Assembly: GCF_949296715.1 (NCBI RefSeq)
Contig: NZ_CASFQD010000037.1
Location: forward strand, 1-40,332
DNA from: an uncultured Alistipes sp.
GTDB taxonomy: Bacteria; Bacteroidota; Bacteroidia; Bacteroidales; Rikenellaceae
DNA length: 40,332 nucleotides
Direction of reading: 5' to 3'
The notes beneath the pieces were generated by a model that ran no database searches, had not been told where the DNA came from, and saw only the letters and a program-made list of their open reading frames with translations. Positions within the stretch are counted from its first letter, which is position 1. Each line of letters opens with the position of its first letter. Made by a program: the position numbers and the translations under genes. Positions 32,754 through 40,332 of this stretch are shown in pieces.

Positions 32754-33956
32754 ATGGTAATTATGGTATTGAACTGCGGTTCGTCGTCGATCAAGTATCA
32801 GGTCATCGACATGGAAGCCGCATCGAGCAAACTGCTCGCAAAAGGTCTCGTGGAGCGCATCGGCCTCCCGGAGGGCGACCTCACGCACAAGCCCGTCGGC
32901 AAGGAGCCGTTCGAGGTGCACCAGCCCATTCCCGACCACACGACCGGCATCAGCCTCGTGCTGAAGGCCCTGACGGACCCCGTGCACGGCGTGATCTCGT
33001 CGCTCGACGAGGTGAAGGCCGTCGGTCACCGCGTGGCCCACGGCGGCGAGTTCTTCCCGGCCAGCTGCCTCGTCGACGAGGAGGTGAAGGCCAAGATCCG
33101 CTCGCTGTTCGAAATCGCCCCGCTGCACAACCCCGCCAACCTCGAGGGCGTGCTCTCGATCGAGAAGGTGCTGCCCGGCGTGCCGCAGGTCACCGTCTTC
33201 GACACGTCGTTCCACCAGACGCTCCCCGCCACCAACTACATGTACGCCCTGCCCTACGCCTACTACGAGAAGTACCGCGTGCGCAAGTACGGCTTCCACG
33301 GCACGAGCCACAAGTTCGTGGCACGCGTCGGCGCGGAACTCGCCGGCCTCGACTTCGAGCACTCGAAGATCATCACCTGCCACATCGGCAACGGCGGTTC
33401 GGTGACGGCCGTGCTCAACGGCAAGTCGTTCGACACGTCGATGGGCTTCTCGCCGCTCGACGGCCTGGTGATGGGCACGCGCTGCGGCCAGGTGGACGCC
33501 AGCGCCGTGACCTTCATCGGCGAGAAGGAGGGCATGAGCTACGCCGAACTGAACGCCATGATGAACAAGCAGTCGGGCGTACAGGGCCTGACGGGCCTCT
33601 CGAGCGACATGCGCGACATCGACCGCGCCTATGACGAGGGCAACCCGCGCGCCATCATGGCCCGCGACATGTACTACAACCGCGTCAAGAAGTTCGTGGG
33701 CGAATATGCCGCCGAGATGGGCGGTGTCGACCTGATCGTCTTCACGGGCGGCGTGGGCGAAAATTCGAGCGACCTGCGCGAGACGGTCTGCTCGGGCCTG
33801 GAGTTCATGGGCGTGAAGTTCGACCGCGAGGCCAACCGGGGCGTGCGTGGCGTCGACAAGATACTCTCGGCACCCGATTCGAAGGTCAAGGTCGCCGTCA
33901 TCGCCACGAACGAGGAGCTGGTCATCGCCACGGATACCTACAACCTCGTAAAATAA
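32754..33956 (+). CDS. ackA: Acetate kinase
   Basis: A 400-residue enzyme that makes ATP and acetate from acetyl phosphate and ADP. Motifs: VLNCGSSSIKYQV at the N-terminus, GHRVAHGGE, NPANLEGV, DTSFHQTLP, the active-site strand YGFHGTSHKFV, CHIGNGGSV, and the adenosine-binding FTGGVGENSSDLR near the C-terminus. The length is typical. The ATG at 32754 matches the family start. A phosphate acetyltransferase (pta) is not adjacent; ptb follows 41 nt later, so butyryl or branched-chain acyl phosphates may be additional substrates of this locus. Confidence 0.98.
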   Translation: MVIMVLNCGSSSIKYQVIDMEAASSKLLAKGLVERIGLPEGDLTHKPVGKEPFEVHQPIPDHTTGISLVLKALTDPVHGVISSLDEVKAVGHRVAHGGEFFPASCLVDEEVKAKIRSLFEIAPLHNPANLEGVLSIEKVLPGVPQVTVFDTSFHQTLPATNYMYALPYAYYEKYRVRKYGFHGTSHKFVARVGAELAGLDFEHSKIITCHIGNGGSVTAVLNGKSFDTSMGFSPLDGLVMGTRCGQVDASAVTFIGEKEGMSYAELNAMMNKQSGVQGLTGLSSDMRDIDRAYDEGNPRAIMARDMYYNRVKKFVGEYAAEMGGVDLIVFTGGVGENSSDLRETVCSGLEFMGVKFDREANRGVRGVDKILSAPDSKVKVAVIATNEELVIATDTYNLVK

Positions 33957-33997
33957 GGATTCCCAACGACAAAACACAAACCTAACAACGAAAGATT

Positions 33998-34903
33998 ATG
34001 ATTCAGCATCTTACTGAAATCGTCGAAGAGGCGAGAAAGAAAGGCAAAAAACGTCTGGCCGTAGCCTACGGGCAGGATTCGCACACGCTGGCCGCCGTCT
34101 ACGAGGCTTACAAGGAGGGGCTGGTGGAGCCGACGCTCTACGGCGACAAGGAGGTCATCGAGCAGGTCTGCGAAGAGAACAACATCGACATCAAGGCATT
34201 CAACATCGTCAACGAGCCCAATGACGTGAAGTGCGTGCAGCAGGCCGTGGCCGCCGTCGTGGCAGGCAATGCGGACGTGCTGATGAAGGGTCTGGTCTCG
34301 ACGGACAAGTACATGCGCGGCATTCTGAACAAGGATGCGGGCCTCTTCCCGCCGAAGGGCGTGTTGAGCCACGTGTCGATCGTCGAGATGCCCTGCTACC
34401 ACAAGCTGCTCGTCATCTCGGACGTGGCCGTCATTCCGCTGCCGGACTTCAAGCAGAAGATGAAGCAGATCGGCTACCTGGCCCAGACGGCCGGACTGCT
34501 GGGCATCAAATGCCCGAAGATCGCCTGCATCGCCCCGTCGGAGCAGCTGCTTCCGAACGTGATCTCCTCGACCGAGGGCGCCCTGCTGGCCAAGATGGGC
34601 GACCGCGGACAGCTGGGCAACGTCGTCGTCGACGGACCGCTGTCGCTCGACGTGGCGCTCTACAAGGAGGTGGCCGAGCACAAGAAGGTCAAGGGTTCGT
34701 CCGTAGCGGGCGATCCGGACTGCCTGCTCTTCCCGAACCTCGAGTCGGCCAACGTCTTCTTCAAGTCGGTGACGCACCTCTGCGGCGGAGAGCTGGCCGC
34801 CATGGTCGTCGGCACGAAGGTACCGTGCGTGCTTACGTCGCGCGGTGACACGAGCAAGACCAAACTCTTCTCGATCGCTCTGGCCTGCCTGGCCGTAAAA
34901 TAA
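33998..34903 (+). CDS. ptb: Phosphate butyryltransferase-type enzyme
   Basis: A 301-residue protein of the phosphate acyltransferase (PTA/PTB) family. It converts butyryl-CoA (or branched-chain acyl-CoA) and phosphate to the acyl phosphate. Features: RLAVAYGQDSHTL, ADVLMKGLVSTDKYMRGIL, GVLSHVSI, and the C-terminal SSVAGDPDCLLFPNLESANVFFKSVTHL, all characteristic of Ptb. The following gene is butyrate kinase, separated by 50 nt, which is the standard ptb-buk pair. Specificity for butyrate versus isobutyrate or isovalerate cannot be read from sequence. Confidence 0.93.
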   Translation: MIQHLTEIVEEARKKGKKRLAVAYGQDSHTLAAVYEAYKEGLVEPTLYGDKEVIEQVCEENNIDIKAFNIVNEPNDVKCVQQAVAAVVAGNADVLMKGLVSTDKYMRGILNKDAGLFPPKGVLSHVSIVEMPCYHKLLVISDVAVIPLPDFKQKMKQIGYLAQTAGLLGIKCPKIACIAPSEQLLPNVISSTEGALLAKMGDRGQLGNVVVDGPLSLDVALYKEVAEHKKVKGSSVAGDPDCLLFPNLESANVFFKSVTHLCGGELAAMVVGTKVPCVLTSRGDTSKTKLFSIALACLAVK

Positions 34904-34953
34904 TTCGCCACCCGGAAACTGCTAACTGATTTTTCAAAAGAACCGAGAATCTT

Positions 34954-36027
34954 ATGAGCTACATCGTACTGGCAATAAATCCCGGCTCAACATCCACGAA
35001 GGTCGCCCTCTATGAAGAGGAGCGACCTTTGTTGGAATTGTCGCTGTCGCACCCCACGGAAGAACTTGCCCGCTTCGCAAACGTCATCGACCAGCTCGAC
35101 TGGCGCAGAGGACTGATCCTTCAGGCGCTGCGCGACCACGAATTCGACATCCACAAGCTCTCGGCCGTCATCGGCCGCGGCGGACTGATCCGACCCGTAC
35201 CGGCGGGGGTCTACGAGGTCAATTCGCGCATGCGCTACGACCTGTGCAACGCCCAGATGAAACACGCCTGCAACCTGGGCGGCCTGCTGGCGGCACAGAT
35301 CGCCCACATGGCCGGTCCCGGCATCAAGGCCTACATCGCCGATCCTCCGGTGGTCGACGAGATGGACGACACGGCGCGTGTCACGGGCATGCCGATGTGC
35401 CAGCGCAAGCCGATCTTCCACGCCCTGAACCAGAAGGCCACGGCCCGTCTGCACTGCGAGCGCACGGGACTGGTCTACGAGCAGTCGAACCTCATCGTGG
35501 CGCACATGGGCGGCGGCATCTCGGTGGCGGCACACCGCCAGGGCCGTGTCGTCGACGTGAACAACGCCCTCGACGGCGACGGCCCCTTCGCTCCGGACCG
35601 CGCCGGAAGCATTCCGTCGAGCGAACTGATCAAGATCTGCTTCTCGGGACAGTACACGCGCGAGGAGCTGCTGAAGTATGTATCGAGCAAGGGCGGTCTG
35701 GTGGCCTACCTGGGCACGAACTCCGTCATGGAGGTGATGAAGCGCATCAAGGAGGGCGACAACCGCGCCCGCATGATGCTCGACGCCATGTGCTACAATG
35801 TCTCGAAACAGATCGGCGCCATGGCTGCGGCGCTTTCGGGCAAGGTTGACGGCATCGTCCTCACGGGCGGTATCTCCTACAACGAGCCCGTCGTGGAGTA
35901 CATCCGCGAGCACTGCGGCTTCATCGCCCCGATTACGGTCTACCCGGGCGAGAACGAACTGGAGGCACTCGTGAAGAATGCCCTGGTGGTTCTGCACGGC
36001 GTCATCACACCGAAGGTCTACAAATAG
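34954..36027 (+). CDS. buk: Butyrate kinase
   Basis: A 357-residue ASKHA-fold kinase that converts butyryl phosphate and ADP to butyrate and ATP. Motifs: AINPGSTSTKVALYE, AVIGRGGLIRPV, HMGGGISVAAHRQGR, NNALDGDGPFAPDRAG and VLTGGISYNEPVVEYI. The length is typical of Buk and shorter than AckA. It is the last gene of the crcB-ackA-ptb-buk series and ends just before a shared hairpin. Related kinases act on branched-chain substrates (isobutyrate, isovalerate), which is possible here. Confidence 0.95.
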   Translation: MSYIVLAINPGSTSTKVALYEEERPLLELSLSHPTEELARFANVIDQLDWRRGLILQALRDHEFDIHKLSAVIGRGGLIRPVPAGVYEVNSRMRYDLCNAQMKHACNLGGLLAAQIAHMAGPGIKAYIADPPVVDEMDDTARVTGMPMCQRKPIFHALNQKATARLHCERTGLVYEQSNLIVAHMGGGISVAAHRQGRVVDVNNALDGDGPFAPDRAGSIPSSELIKICFSGQYTREELLKYVSSKGGLVAYLGTNSVMEVMKRIKEGDNRARMMLDAMCYNVSKQIGAMAAALSGKVDGIVLTGGISYNEPVVEYIREHCGFIAPITVYPGENELEALVKNALVVLHGVITPKVYK

Positions 36028-36075
36028 CCGGAAGAGAAACCGGGCTCTTCCCGGCGGAAGGCCGGAGTGAAAACG

Positions 36076-36105
36076 AACAGGTCGCCTATCGACGGGCGAC
36101 CTGTT
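36076..36105. terminator. Bidirectional terminator between buk and the flippase gene
   Basis: AACAGGTCGCC / GGCGACCTGTT stem with an ~8 nt loop. The minus-strand flippase stop codon (36088-36086) lies in the loop and stem. Short T-rich stretches follow on both sides, so it probably serves both converging transcripts. Confidence 0.75.
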
Positions 36106-37534
36106 TCCTTATGATGGCTGCAACTTCGGCAAAGGCCTCGAGCCGGAAGAGCGCCGAGAGCGCCACGTAAGCCAGCATTCCCGCCGCCACCTCGGCCATG
36201 AGCCGCAGCAGCGGGCCGCCCGGCACCGCGGCGGCCACGAGCAGCACCGTGCCGTACATCGCCGCCGAGACCGCCGCAACGGGCAGGAGCGTGCGCACGA
36301 AGCCGCCCCAGCCGTAGGAGGTGAAACGCCGCGACGCCGCGAAGTTGACGACCGCCTCGCAGACCGAGATCGCAACGAGGCCCCAGACCACGGCCATGAC
36401 GCTGCGGGGGATCGTCAGGGCGAAGATCACCGTCATGAGCACCTTCTTGAGCACCTCGATGCGCAGGATGATGCGGCCGTCGCTGCGGACCTTCAGGACA
36501 TTGAGCGAGATCATCGACAGCGGGTAGAAGAGCCCCACCAGACAGATCGCCTCGAAATAGGGCACCGTGGGCATCCACTTCTCGCCCAGCAGGGCGAAGA
36601 GGTCGGGGGCTACGGCCGACAGCCCGAGCATCATCGGGAACATGGCGTAGGCCACGACCATGATGATCTGACGGTAGCTCTCGGCGAACTTCGCATCGTC
36701 GCCGTTGATTTTGGAAAGGGCCGGGAAGATGACCCCCTGCACGGCCATGACGGTCGACGTGACGGGCGAATCCTTGAGTTTCTGCGCCTGGTCGAAGTAG
36801 GCCAGCGTGTTGGTTCCGGCATAGAGGCGCCCGATGAAGAACTGCGGGAGCTTCGTATAGAGGGCCGAGATGAGGTCCGTGCCCATGAGGCGGAAGCTGT
36901 TGGGCGCCATTTCGCGCAGCGCCGCCCGGCTGAAGGGCGCCGCGGGGCGCCAGTCGCTGACCCACCACAGCAGGGCGGCCCGCACGCCGACGAGCAGCAC
37001 GCGCTGCGCGACGATGCTCCACAGCCCGGCGCCGGCGAGTGCCAGCGCCACGGCCGCAAAACCGCTGACGGCCGTCGCCGCGAAGGTCACCTTCGAGAGC
37101 AGGGCGAAGCGGAACTGCCGAGCGAAGATCGTGTTCTGCACCGAGCAGAAGGCCGTCATCGGGAGCAGCAGGAAGAAGACCGGCGCCACGCGCCGGAAGT
37201 CGGGCTGCCCGTAAAACTCCGCCACCCAGGGCGACACGGCCACGAGCAGCAGGTAGAGCGCCGCGGCAACCGCGAGGTTGAAGACGAAGACCGACTTGTA
37301 GTCCTCGGGGCGGGGCGCGGCCTTGCGGATGAGCACCTGCGAGAAGCCGCTGTCGACGATCACCAGCGCCACGACCGAGAAGGCCGTGAGCATGGCCACG
37401 TCGTTGTAGCAGCCCGGGCCGAGCAGGCGCAGCAGCACGAGGCTCACGCCGAGCTGGAGAAGCGTCGATCCGACCTTCTCCGCGAGGCTCCAGGCCACGC
37501 CGCTCGCCACCTTCTCCTTGAGTTCGCCCTGCAC
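36086..37534 (-). CDS. Polysaccharide flippase (Wzx/MATE-like, Polysacc_synt family)
   Basis: A 482-residue integral membrane protein with about twelve to fourteen hydrophobic helices. It has an N-terminal segment typical of O-antigen/capsule flippases (KEKVASGVAWSLAEKVGSTLLQLGVSLVLLRLLGP) and an internal FSQVLIRKAAPRPEDYKSVFVFNL. It probably moves lipid-linked oligosaccharides across the inner membrane. No glycosyltransferase or capsule locus is adjacent, so the glycan is unknown. It starts 18 nt after the pyruvate kinase stop, an odd partner. Confidence 0.87.
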   Translation of the reverse strand: MQGELKEKVASGVAWSLAEKVGSTLLQLGVSLVLLRLLGPGCYNDVAMLTAFSVVALVIVDSGFSQVLIRKAAPRPEDYKSVFVFNLAVAAALYLLLVAVSPWVAEFYGQPDFRRVAPVFFLLLPMTAFCSVQNTIFARQFRFALLSKVTFAATAVSGFAAVALALAGAGLWSIVAQRVLLVGVRAALLWWVSDWRPAAPFSRAALREMAPNSFRLMGTDLISALYTKLPQFFIGRLYAGTNTLAYFDQAQKLKDSPVTSTVMAVQGVIFPALSKINGDDAKFAESYRQIIMVVAYAMFPMMLGLSAVAPDLFALLGEKWMPTVPYFEAICLVGLFYPLSMISLNVLKVRSDGRIILRIEVLKKVLMTVIFALTIPRSVMAVVWGLVAISVCEAVVNFAASRRFTSYGWGGFVRTLLPVAAVSAAMYGTVLLVAAAVPGGPLLRLMAEVAAGMLAYVALSALFRLEAFAEVAAIIRKQVARR

Positions 37535-37552
37535 GCCGCCGACGGGTATTTT

Positions 37553-39031
37553 CTATCGGTTGTTCTGCCGGTTGTCCTGTGCCGTGATCTCGGCGTTGCG
37601 GCGGCGGATGCTGCGCACGTTGGCGATCTCGACATACGATGCGCCGCCGTCGGGTCCGAAGCTGCCGCCCACGATGGCCAGCAGGTCTTCGTCGTCGAGC
37701 TTGCGGTACTGGTCGATGAACTCCAGCGCGTCGACCAGGAAGTGGTAGCGGTCGCTCACCTTCTGCGTGCGCAGGATGGCCACGACGCCGTAGGAGAGGG
37801 CCAGGATGCGCTGCGCATGGAGCTGGTAGCAGACGGCCATCACGGTCTTGCGGCCGCGGAATGCCGCCACGTAGCGGCCCGTGCGGCCCGTCTTCGTGTC
37901 GAGCACGACGTACTTGATCGGCAGGTTCGTCGAGGCGCGCACGGCCGAGCGGGCCAGCTGCGCCGTGATCTCGTGGTTCACCGAGACCATGTCCATGTCG
38001 ATCATCGGCTTGAAGTGGCTCTCGTCGCGCTCGATCTCGCGGGCGATGCGCGACATGGTCTCGACCGACTCCACGGGATAGTCGCCCATGGCGGTCTCGT
38101 CGCTCAACATCACGGCATCGACGCGCTCGTAGATGGCGCTGGCCACGTCGCTCACCTCGGCGCGTGTCGGGCGCGGCGACTTGACCATCGAATAGAGCAT
38201 CTGCGTGGCGATGATCACGGGGCGCTTCGCACAGATGCACTTCTCGACGATGCGGCGCTGCGTGTTGGGAATCGCCTCGGCAGGCAGCTCGACGCCGAGG
38301 TCGCCGCGCGCCACCATGATGCCGTAGGAGGCCTCGATGATCTCGTCGATGTTGTCCAGACCCTCCTGGTTCTCGATCTTCGAGATGATCTTGATCGGGC
38401 TGCCGTGGGCGTCGAGAATATCCTGCACGGCCTTCACGTCGCGCGCCGAGCGGACGAACGAGTGCGCGATGAAGTCGACGTCGTTGCGCACGGCCCACTC
38501 GATGAAGCGGCGGTCCTTTTCGGTCACCGAGGGCAGGTCGATCGAGACGCCCGGCACGTTGACGCTCTTGCGCGAGCGCAGGGCTCCGCCGACGAGAAAT
38601 TCGCACGTGAGCTCCGTGTCGTTCTTCTCCACGACGCGGATTTCGAGTTCGCCGTCGGCGATGAGCATGCGCGCCCCGACGGGGATGTCGCGCACGATCG
38701 ACGGCACGTTCATGTAGATCACCTTGCGCGTGGAGAGGTCGCTGCCGTCCGAGCCGCGCACCGTGACACGGTCGCCCGCGGCGAAACGGATGCTGTTGCC
38801 GTACTCCTCGGCGATCGTCGTGACGCGGATTTCCGGTCCCTTTGTATCGATCATGATCGGAATGGCGGGATTGACCCGGTGCACGGTCTCGACGATGTGC
38901 GTGGCACCCTCTTCGGAGACGTGCGCCGAATTGATGCGCACGACATCCATGCCGGCATCGAACAGTTTGGCGACGAACTCCTCCGTGCAACGGAAATCCG
39001 ACATCGTTGCGACGATCTTGGTTTTTTTCAT
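37553..39031 (-). CDS. pyk: Pyruvate kinase
   Basis: A 492-residue glycolytic enzyme that converts phosphoenolpyruvate and ADP to pyruvate and ATP. Signature elements: KKTKIVATMSDFRCTEEF at the N-terminus, DAGMDVVRINSAH, IMIDTKGPEIRV, the catalytic-loop IKIISKIENQEGLDNIDEII, MVARGDLGVELP and the ERVDAVMLSDETAMGDYPVE segment, followed by the C-terminal allosteric domain. The ATG at 39031 matches the family N-terminus. A second in-frame ATG at 39040 is possible. It sits 18 nt before the flippase gene and may share a transcript. No clear -7 element was found upstream. Confidence 0.97.
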   Translation of the reverse strand: MKKTKIVATMSDFRCTEEFVAKLFDAGMDVVRINSAHVSEEGATHIVETVHRVNPAIPIMIDTKGPEIRVTTIAEEYGNSIRFAAGDRVTVRGSDGSDLSTRKVIYMNVPSIVRDIPVGARMLIADGELEIRVVEKNDTELTCEFLVGGALRSRKSVNVPGVSIDLPSVTEKDRRFIEWAVRNDVDFIAHSFVRSARDVKAVQDILDAHGSPIKIISKIENQEGLDNIDEIIEASYGIMVARGDLGVELPAEAIPNTQRRIVEKCICAKRPVIIATQMLYSMVKSPRPTRAEVSDVASAIYERVDAVMLSDETAMGDYPVESVETMSRIAREIERDESHFKPMIDMDMVSVNHEITAQLARSAVRASTNLPIKYVVLDTKTGRTGRYVAAFRGRKTVMAVCYQLHAQRILALSYGVVAILRTQKVSDRYHFLVDALEFIDQYRKLDDEDLLAIVGGSFGPDGGASYVEIANVRSIRRRNAEITAQDNRQNNR

Positions 39032-39040
39032 TCTGTACAT

Positions 39041-39344
39041 AACGTATAGGCTTGATTTGTTTGTTCTCTCTGACACGCCGGCCCCGCTTTTCCGCCCGGC
39101 CGTCCGCAGGAGCACACTCCTGCAAAATCCGCTCCGCCGTTTACTGGGCGCGTTCCGAAAAAAAATGTTCCGCCTTTCACAGGCTCCGGCTGCACCCGCT
39201 CCGCCGTTCACACGTCCCCGGGCAGCACCCGCTCACCGTTCGCGTCCCGAGACATCCGCGCTGTCCCGTTCTCATTCCGGCAAGATCCGCTCCGCCGTCC
39301 ATACGCCCCACCCGGCCGAATCCGCTCCGCACCGGATGCTGCCG
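39041..39344. other. Spacer between pyk and aroQ
   Basis: About 300 bp with no gene recognised. It has recurring CGCTCCGCCGT-type segments (~39131, ~39199 and ~39289) and a short palindrome GCAGGAG-CACA-CTCCTGC at 39106-39123. Confidence 0.55.
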
Positions 39345-39779
39345 TCACGACCGCGCTGCGTTCCGGAGCCGCAGCGCCTCGACGCCGAGGCGGTAGGAGT
39401 CGAGACCGAAGCCCATGATCGAACCCACGGCCACGGGCGCGAGCAGCGAGACGTGGCGGAACTCCTCGCGGGCGAGGATCGAGGAGATGTGCACCTCGAC
39501 GACCGGCACCGACACGGCCGACACGGCATCGCGCAGCGCCACCGAGGTGTGGGTGTAGCCGCCGGCATTGAGCACCACGCCGTCGACCGAGCCGTCGGCC
39601 TGCTGCACGGCGTCGATCAGCTCCCCTTCGATGTTGGACTGGAAAAAGGTGAATTCCACCTCGGGAAAAGCAGCGCGCAGCTCGGCGAAATAATCGCCGA
39701 AGGTCCGCGTGCCGTAGACCCCCGTATCGCGCCGTCCCTGCAGATTGAGGTTCGGGCCGTTGACTATCAATATCTTCAT
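39345..39779 (-). CDS. aroQ: 3-dehydroquinate dehydratase, type II
   Basis: A 144-residue enzyme of the shikimate pathway that dehydrates 3-dehydroquinate. Type II features: NGPNLNLQGRRDTGVYG with the active-site Tyr22, the flexible loop after it, NAGGYTHTSVALRDA, the catalytic His98 in EVHISS, and the conserved REEFRHVS. The length is typical. The longer upstream frame is rejected because ATG 39779 opens the first strand. Its promoter is divergent from thiL. Confidence 0.96.
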   Translation of the reverse strand: MKILIVNGPNLNLQGRRDTGVYGTRTFGDYFAELRAAFPEVEFTFFQSNIEGELIDAVQQADGSVDGVVLNAGGYTHTSVALRDAVSAVSVPVVEVHISSILAREEFRHVSLLAPVAVGSIMGFGLDSYRLGVEALRLRNAARS

Positions 39780-39826
39780 AATACGGATCAGGACCAGTCC
39801 GCACGGGGCGGGCTGCATGTCAAATG

Positions 39827-39834
39827 CAAAGATA
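39827..39834 (-). promoter_or_regulatory. -7 element of aroQ
   Basis: Minus-strand TATCTTTG at 39834-39827, giving a ~42 nt leader. No TTTG at -33. It lies 23 bp from the oppositely oriented thiL -7. Confidence 0.6.
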
Positions 39835-39857
39835 CGCATATTTCGAGAATTTTTCGA

Positions 39858-39865
39858 TACCTTTG
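39858..39865 (+). promoter_or_regulatory. -7 element of thiL
   Basis: TACCTTTG at 39858-39865. Predicted start is near 39871, only ~11 nt before the ATG at 39882. Confidence 0.65.
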
Positions 39866-39881
39866 CGTGAAATCGCACCGC

Positions 39882-40332
39882 ATGACAGAATTCGGATTCA
39901 TAGACCGCATCCGCACGCTCTTCGCCGCACTGCCCGACAACGGGTTCGAGGGCATCGGCGACGACTGCGCTGTGCTGCCCATCGGAAGGAACGCCGACGG
40001 AGAGGAGGAGGTGCTGCTCTTCACCGCGGACCTGCTCACCGAAGGGGTGCACTTCCTGCGCCACGCCACCCCGGCCCGCGAGCTGGGCCGCAAGGCGCTG
40101 GCGGTGAATTTGAGCGACATCGCCGCCATGGGCGGGCGCCCCGTCGCGACGCTGCTCTCGATCGCCCTGCCGCGCGACGCCGCCGGAACGTGGGCCGAGG
40201 AGTTCATGGAGGGATACCGGGAGCTCTCGGAGCGGTACGCCACGGCGCTTGTCGGCGGCGACACGACCCGTTCCGAAAGCGGCATCACGGTCAACGTCAC
40301 GGCCATCGGCCGGGCCCCGGCCGCGCACGTCA
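39882..40332 (+). CDS. thiL: Thiamine-monophosphate kinase, 5' part (runs off the window)
   Basis: The first 150 codons of an uninterrupted frame. It shows the ThiL N-terminal motifs GDDCAVLPIG, FTADLLTEGVHFLR, NLSDIAAMGGRPVATLLSIALP and LVGGDTTRSESG. The enzyme phosphorylates thiamine monophosphate to thiamine pyrophosphate with ATP. ATG 39882 is the only sensible start and follows the -7 at 39858-39865. The C-terminal half lies outside the window. Confidence 0.94.
   Translation, partial: MTEFGFIDRIRTLFAALPDNGFEGIGDDCAVLPIGRNADGEEEVLLFTADLLTEGVHFLRHATPARELGRKALAVNLSDIAAMGGRPVATLLSIALPRDAAGTWAEEFMEGYRELSERYATALVGGDTTRSESGITVNVTAIGRAPAAHV

Overview
The window looks like chromosomal DNA of a Bacteroidales bacterium, most likely Alistipes or a close Rikenellaceae relative. 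The minus strand at the left edge is the first ~134 nt of a 16S rRNA gene with a Bacteroidetes-type 5' end. Nearly every promoter I can see follows the Bacteroidetes pattern (-7 TAnnTTTG, sometimes with TTTG about 20 bp upstream). Coding DNA is GC-rich. The cargo (fimbrillin-like lipoproteins, a TonB receptor with an N-terminal carboxypeptidase-like domain, DUF349, ptb-buk) fits gut Bacteroidales. The genus is an inference.

Layout. 1-720: 16S 5' end (-) preceded by four tandem ~100-110 bp promoter repeats. 820-1449: YiiX-type lipoprotein amidase (+). 1752-5382 (-): two tandem paralogous cassettes, each a 48-51 aa peptide followed by a fimbrillin-like lipoprotein, each ending in a strong terminator. 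5812-8428 (-): coupled operon of a barrel-like outer-membrane protein, a lipoprotein and MgtC. 8450-9198 (+): rpmI-rplT without infC. 9314-10597 (+): MFS exporter. 10930-11880 (-): unknown lipoprotein. 12053-12799 (+): metallo-beta-lactamase-fold lipoprotein. 13253-15355 (-): fibronectin-like/FISUMP-like lipoprotein under a cobalamin riboswitch. 15682-19821 (-): metal-homeostasis island of a PqqD-like protein, a Cys-rich exported protein, a Fur-family regulator, a TonB receptor and an HMA protein, with a Fur-type double palindrome at the receptor promoter. 20042-24805 (+): recQ, DEDDy exonuclease, rlmI-like methyltransferase, secreted esterase. 25298-31181 (-): DUF349 protein, pyrG, yidC. 31302-32018 (+): response regulator without a kinase in view. 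32329-36027 (+): crcB, ackA, ptb, buk. 36076-39040 (-): pyruvate kinase and a polysaccharide flippase. 39345-39834 (-): aroQ, divergent from thiL (+, runs off the right edge).

How the genes fit together. Three themes stand out: cell-surface lipoproteins of unknown ligand, one of them apparently B12-controlled; a metal-uptake island with its own regulator and operator; and an energy-metabolism block in which pyruvate kinase, acetate kinase and phosphotransbutyrylase/butyrate kinase could make ATP by substrate-level phosphorylation. Several spacers between genes contain G- or C-rich tandem repeats with different units (11, 15, 16-18 and ~34/68 bp). No transposase, prophage, CRISPR array or tRNA gene was recognised.
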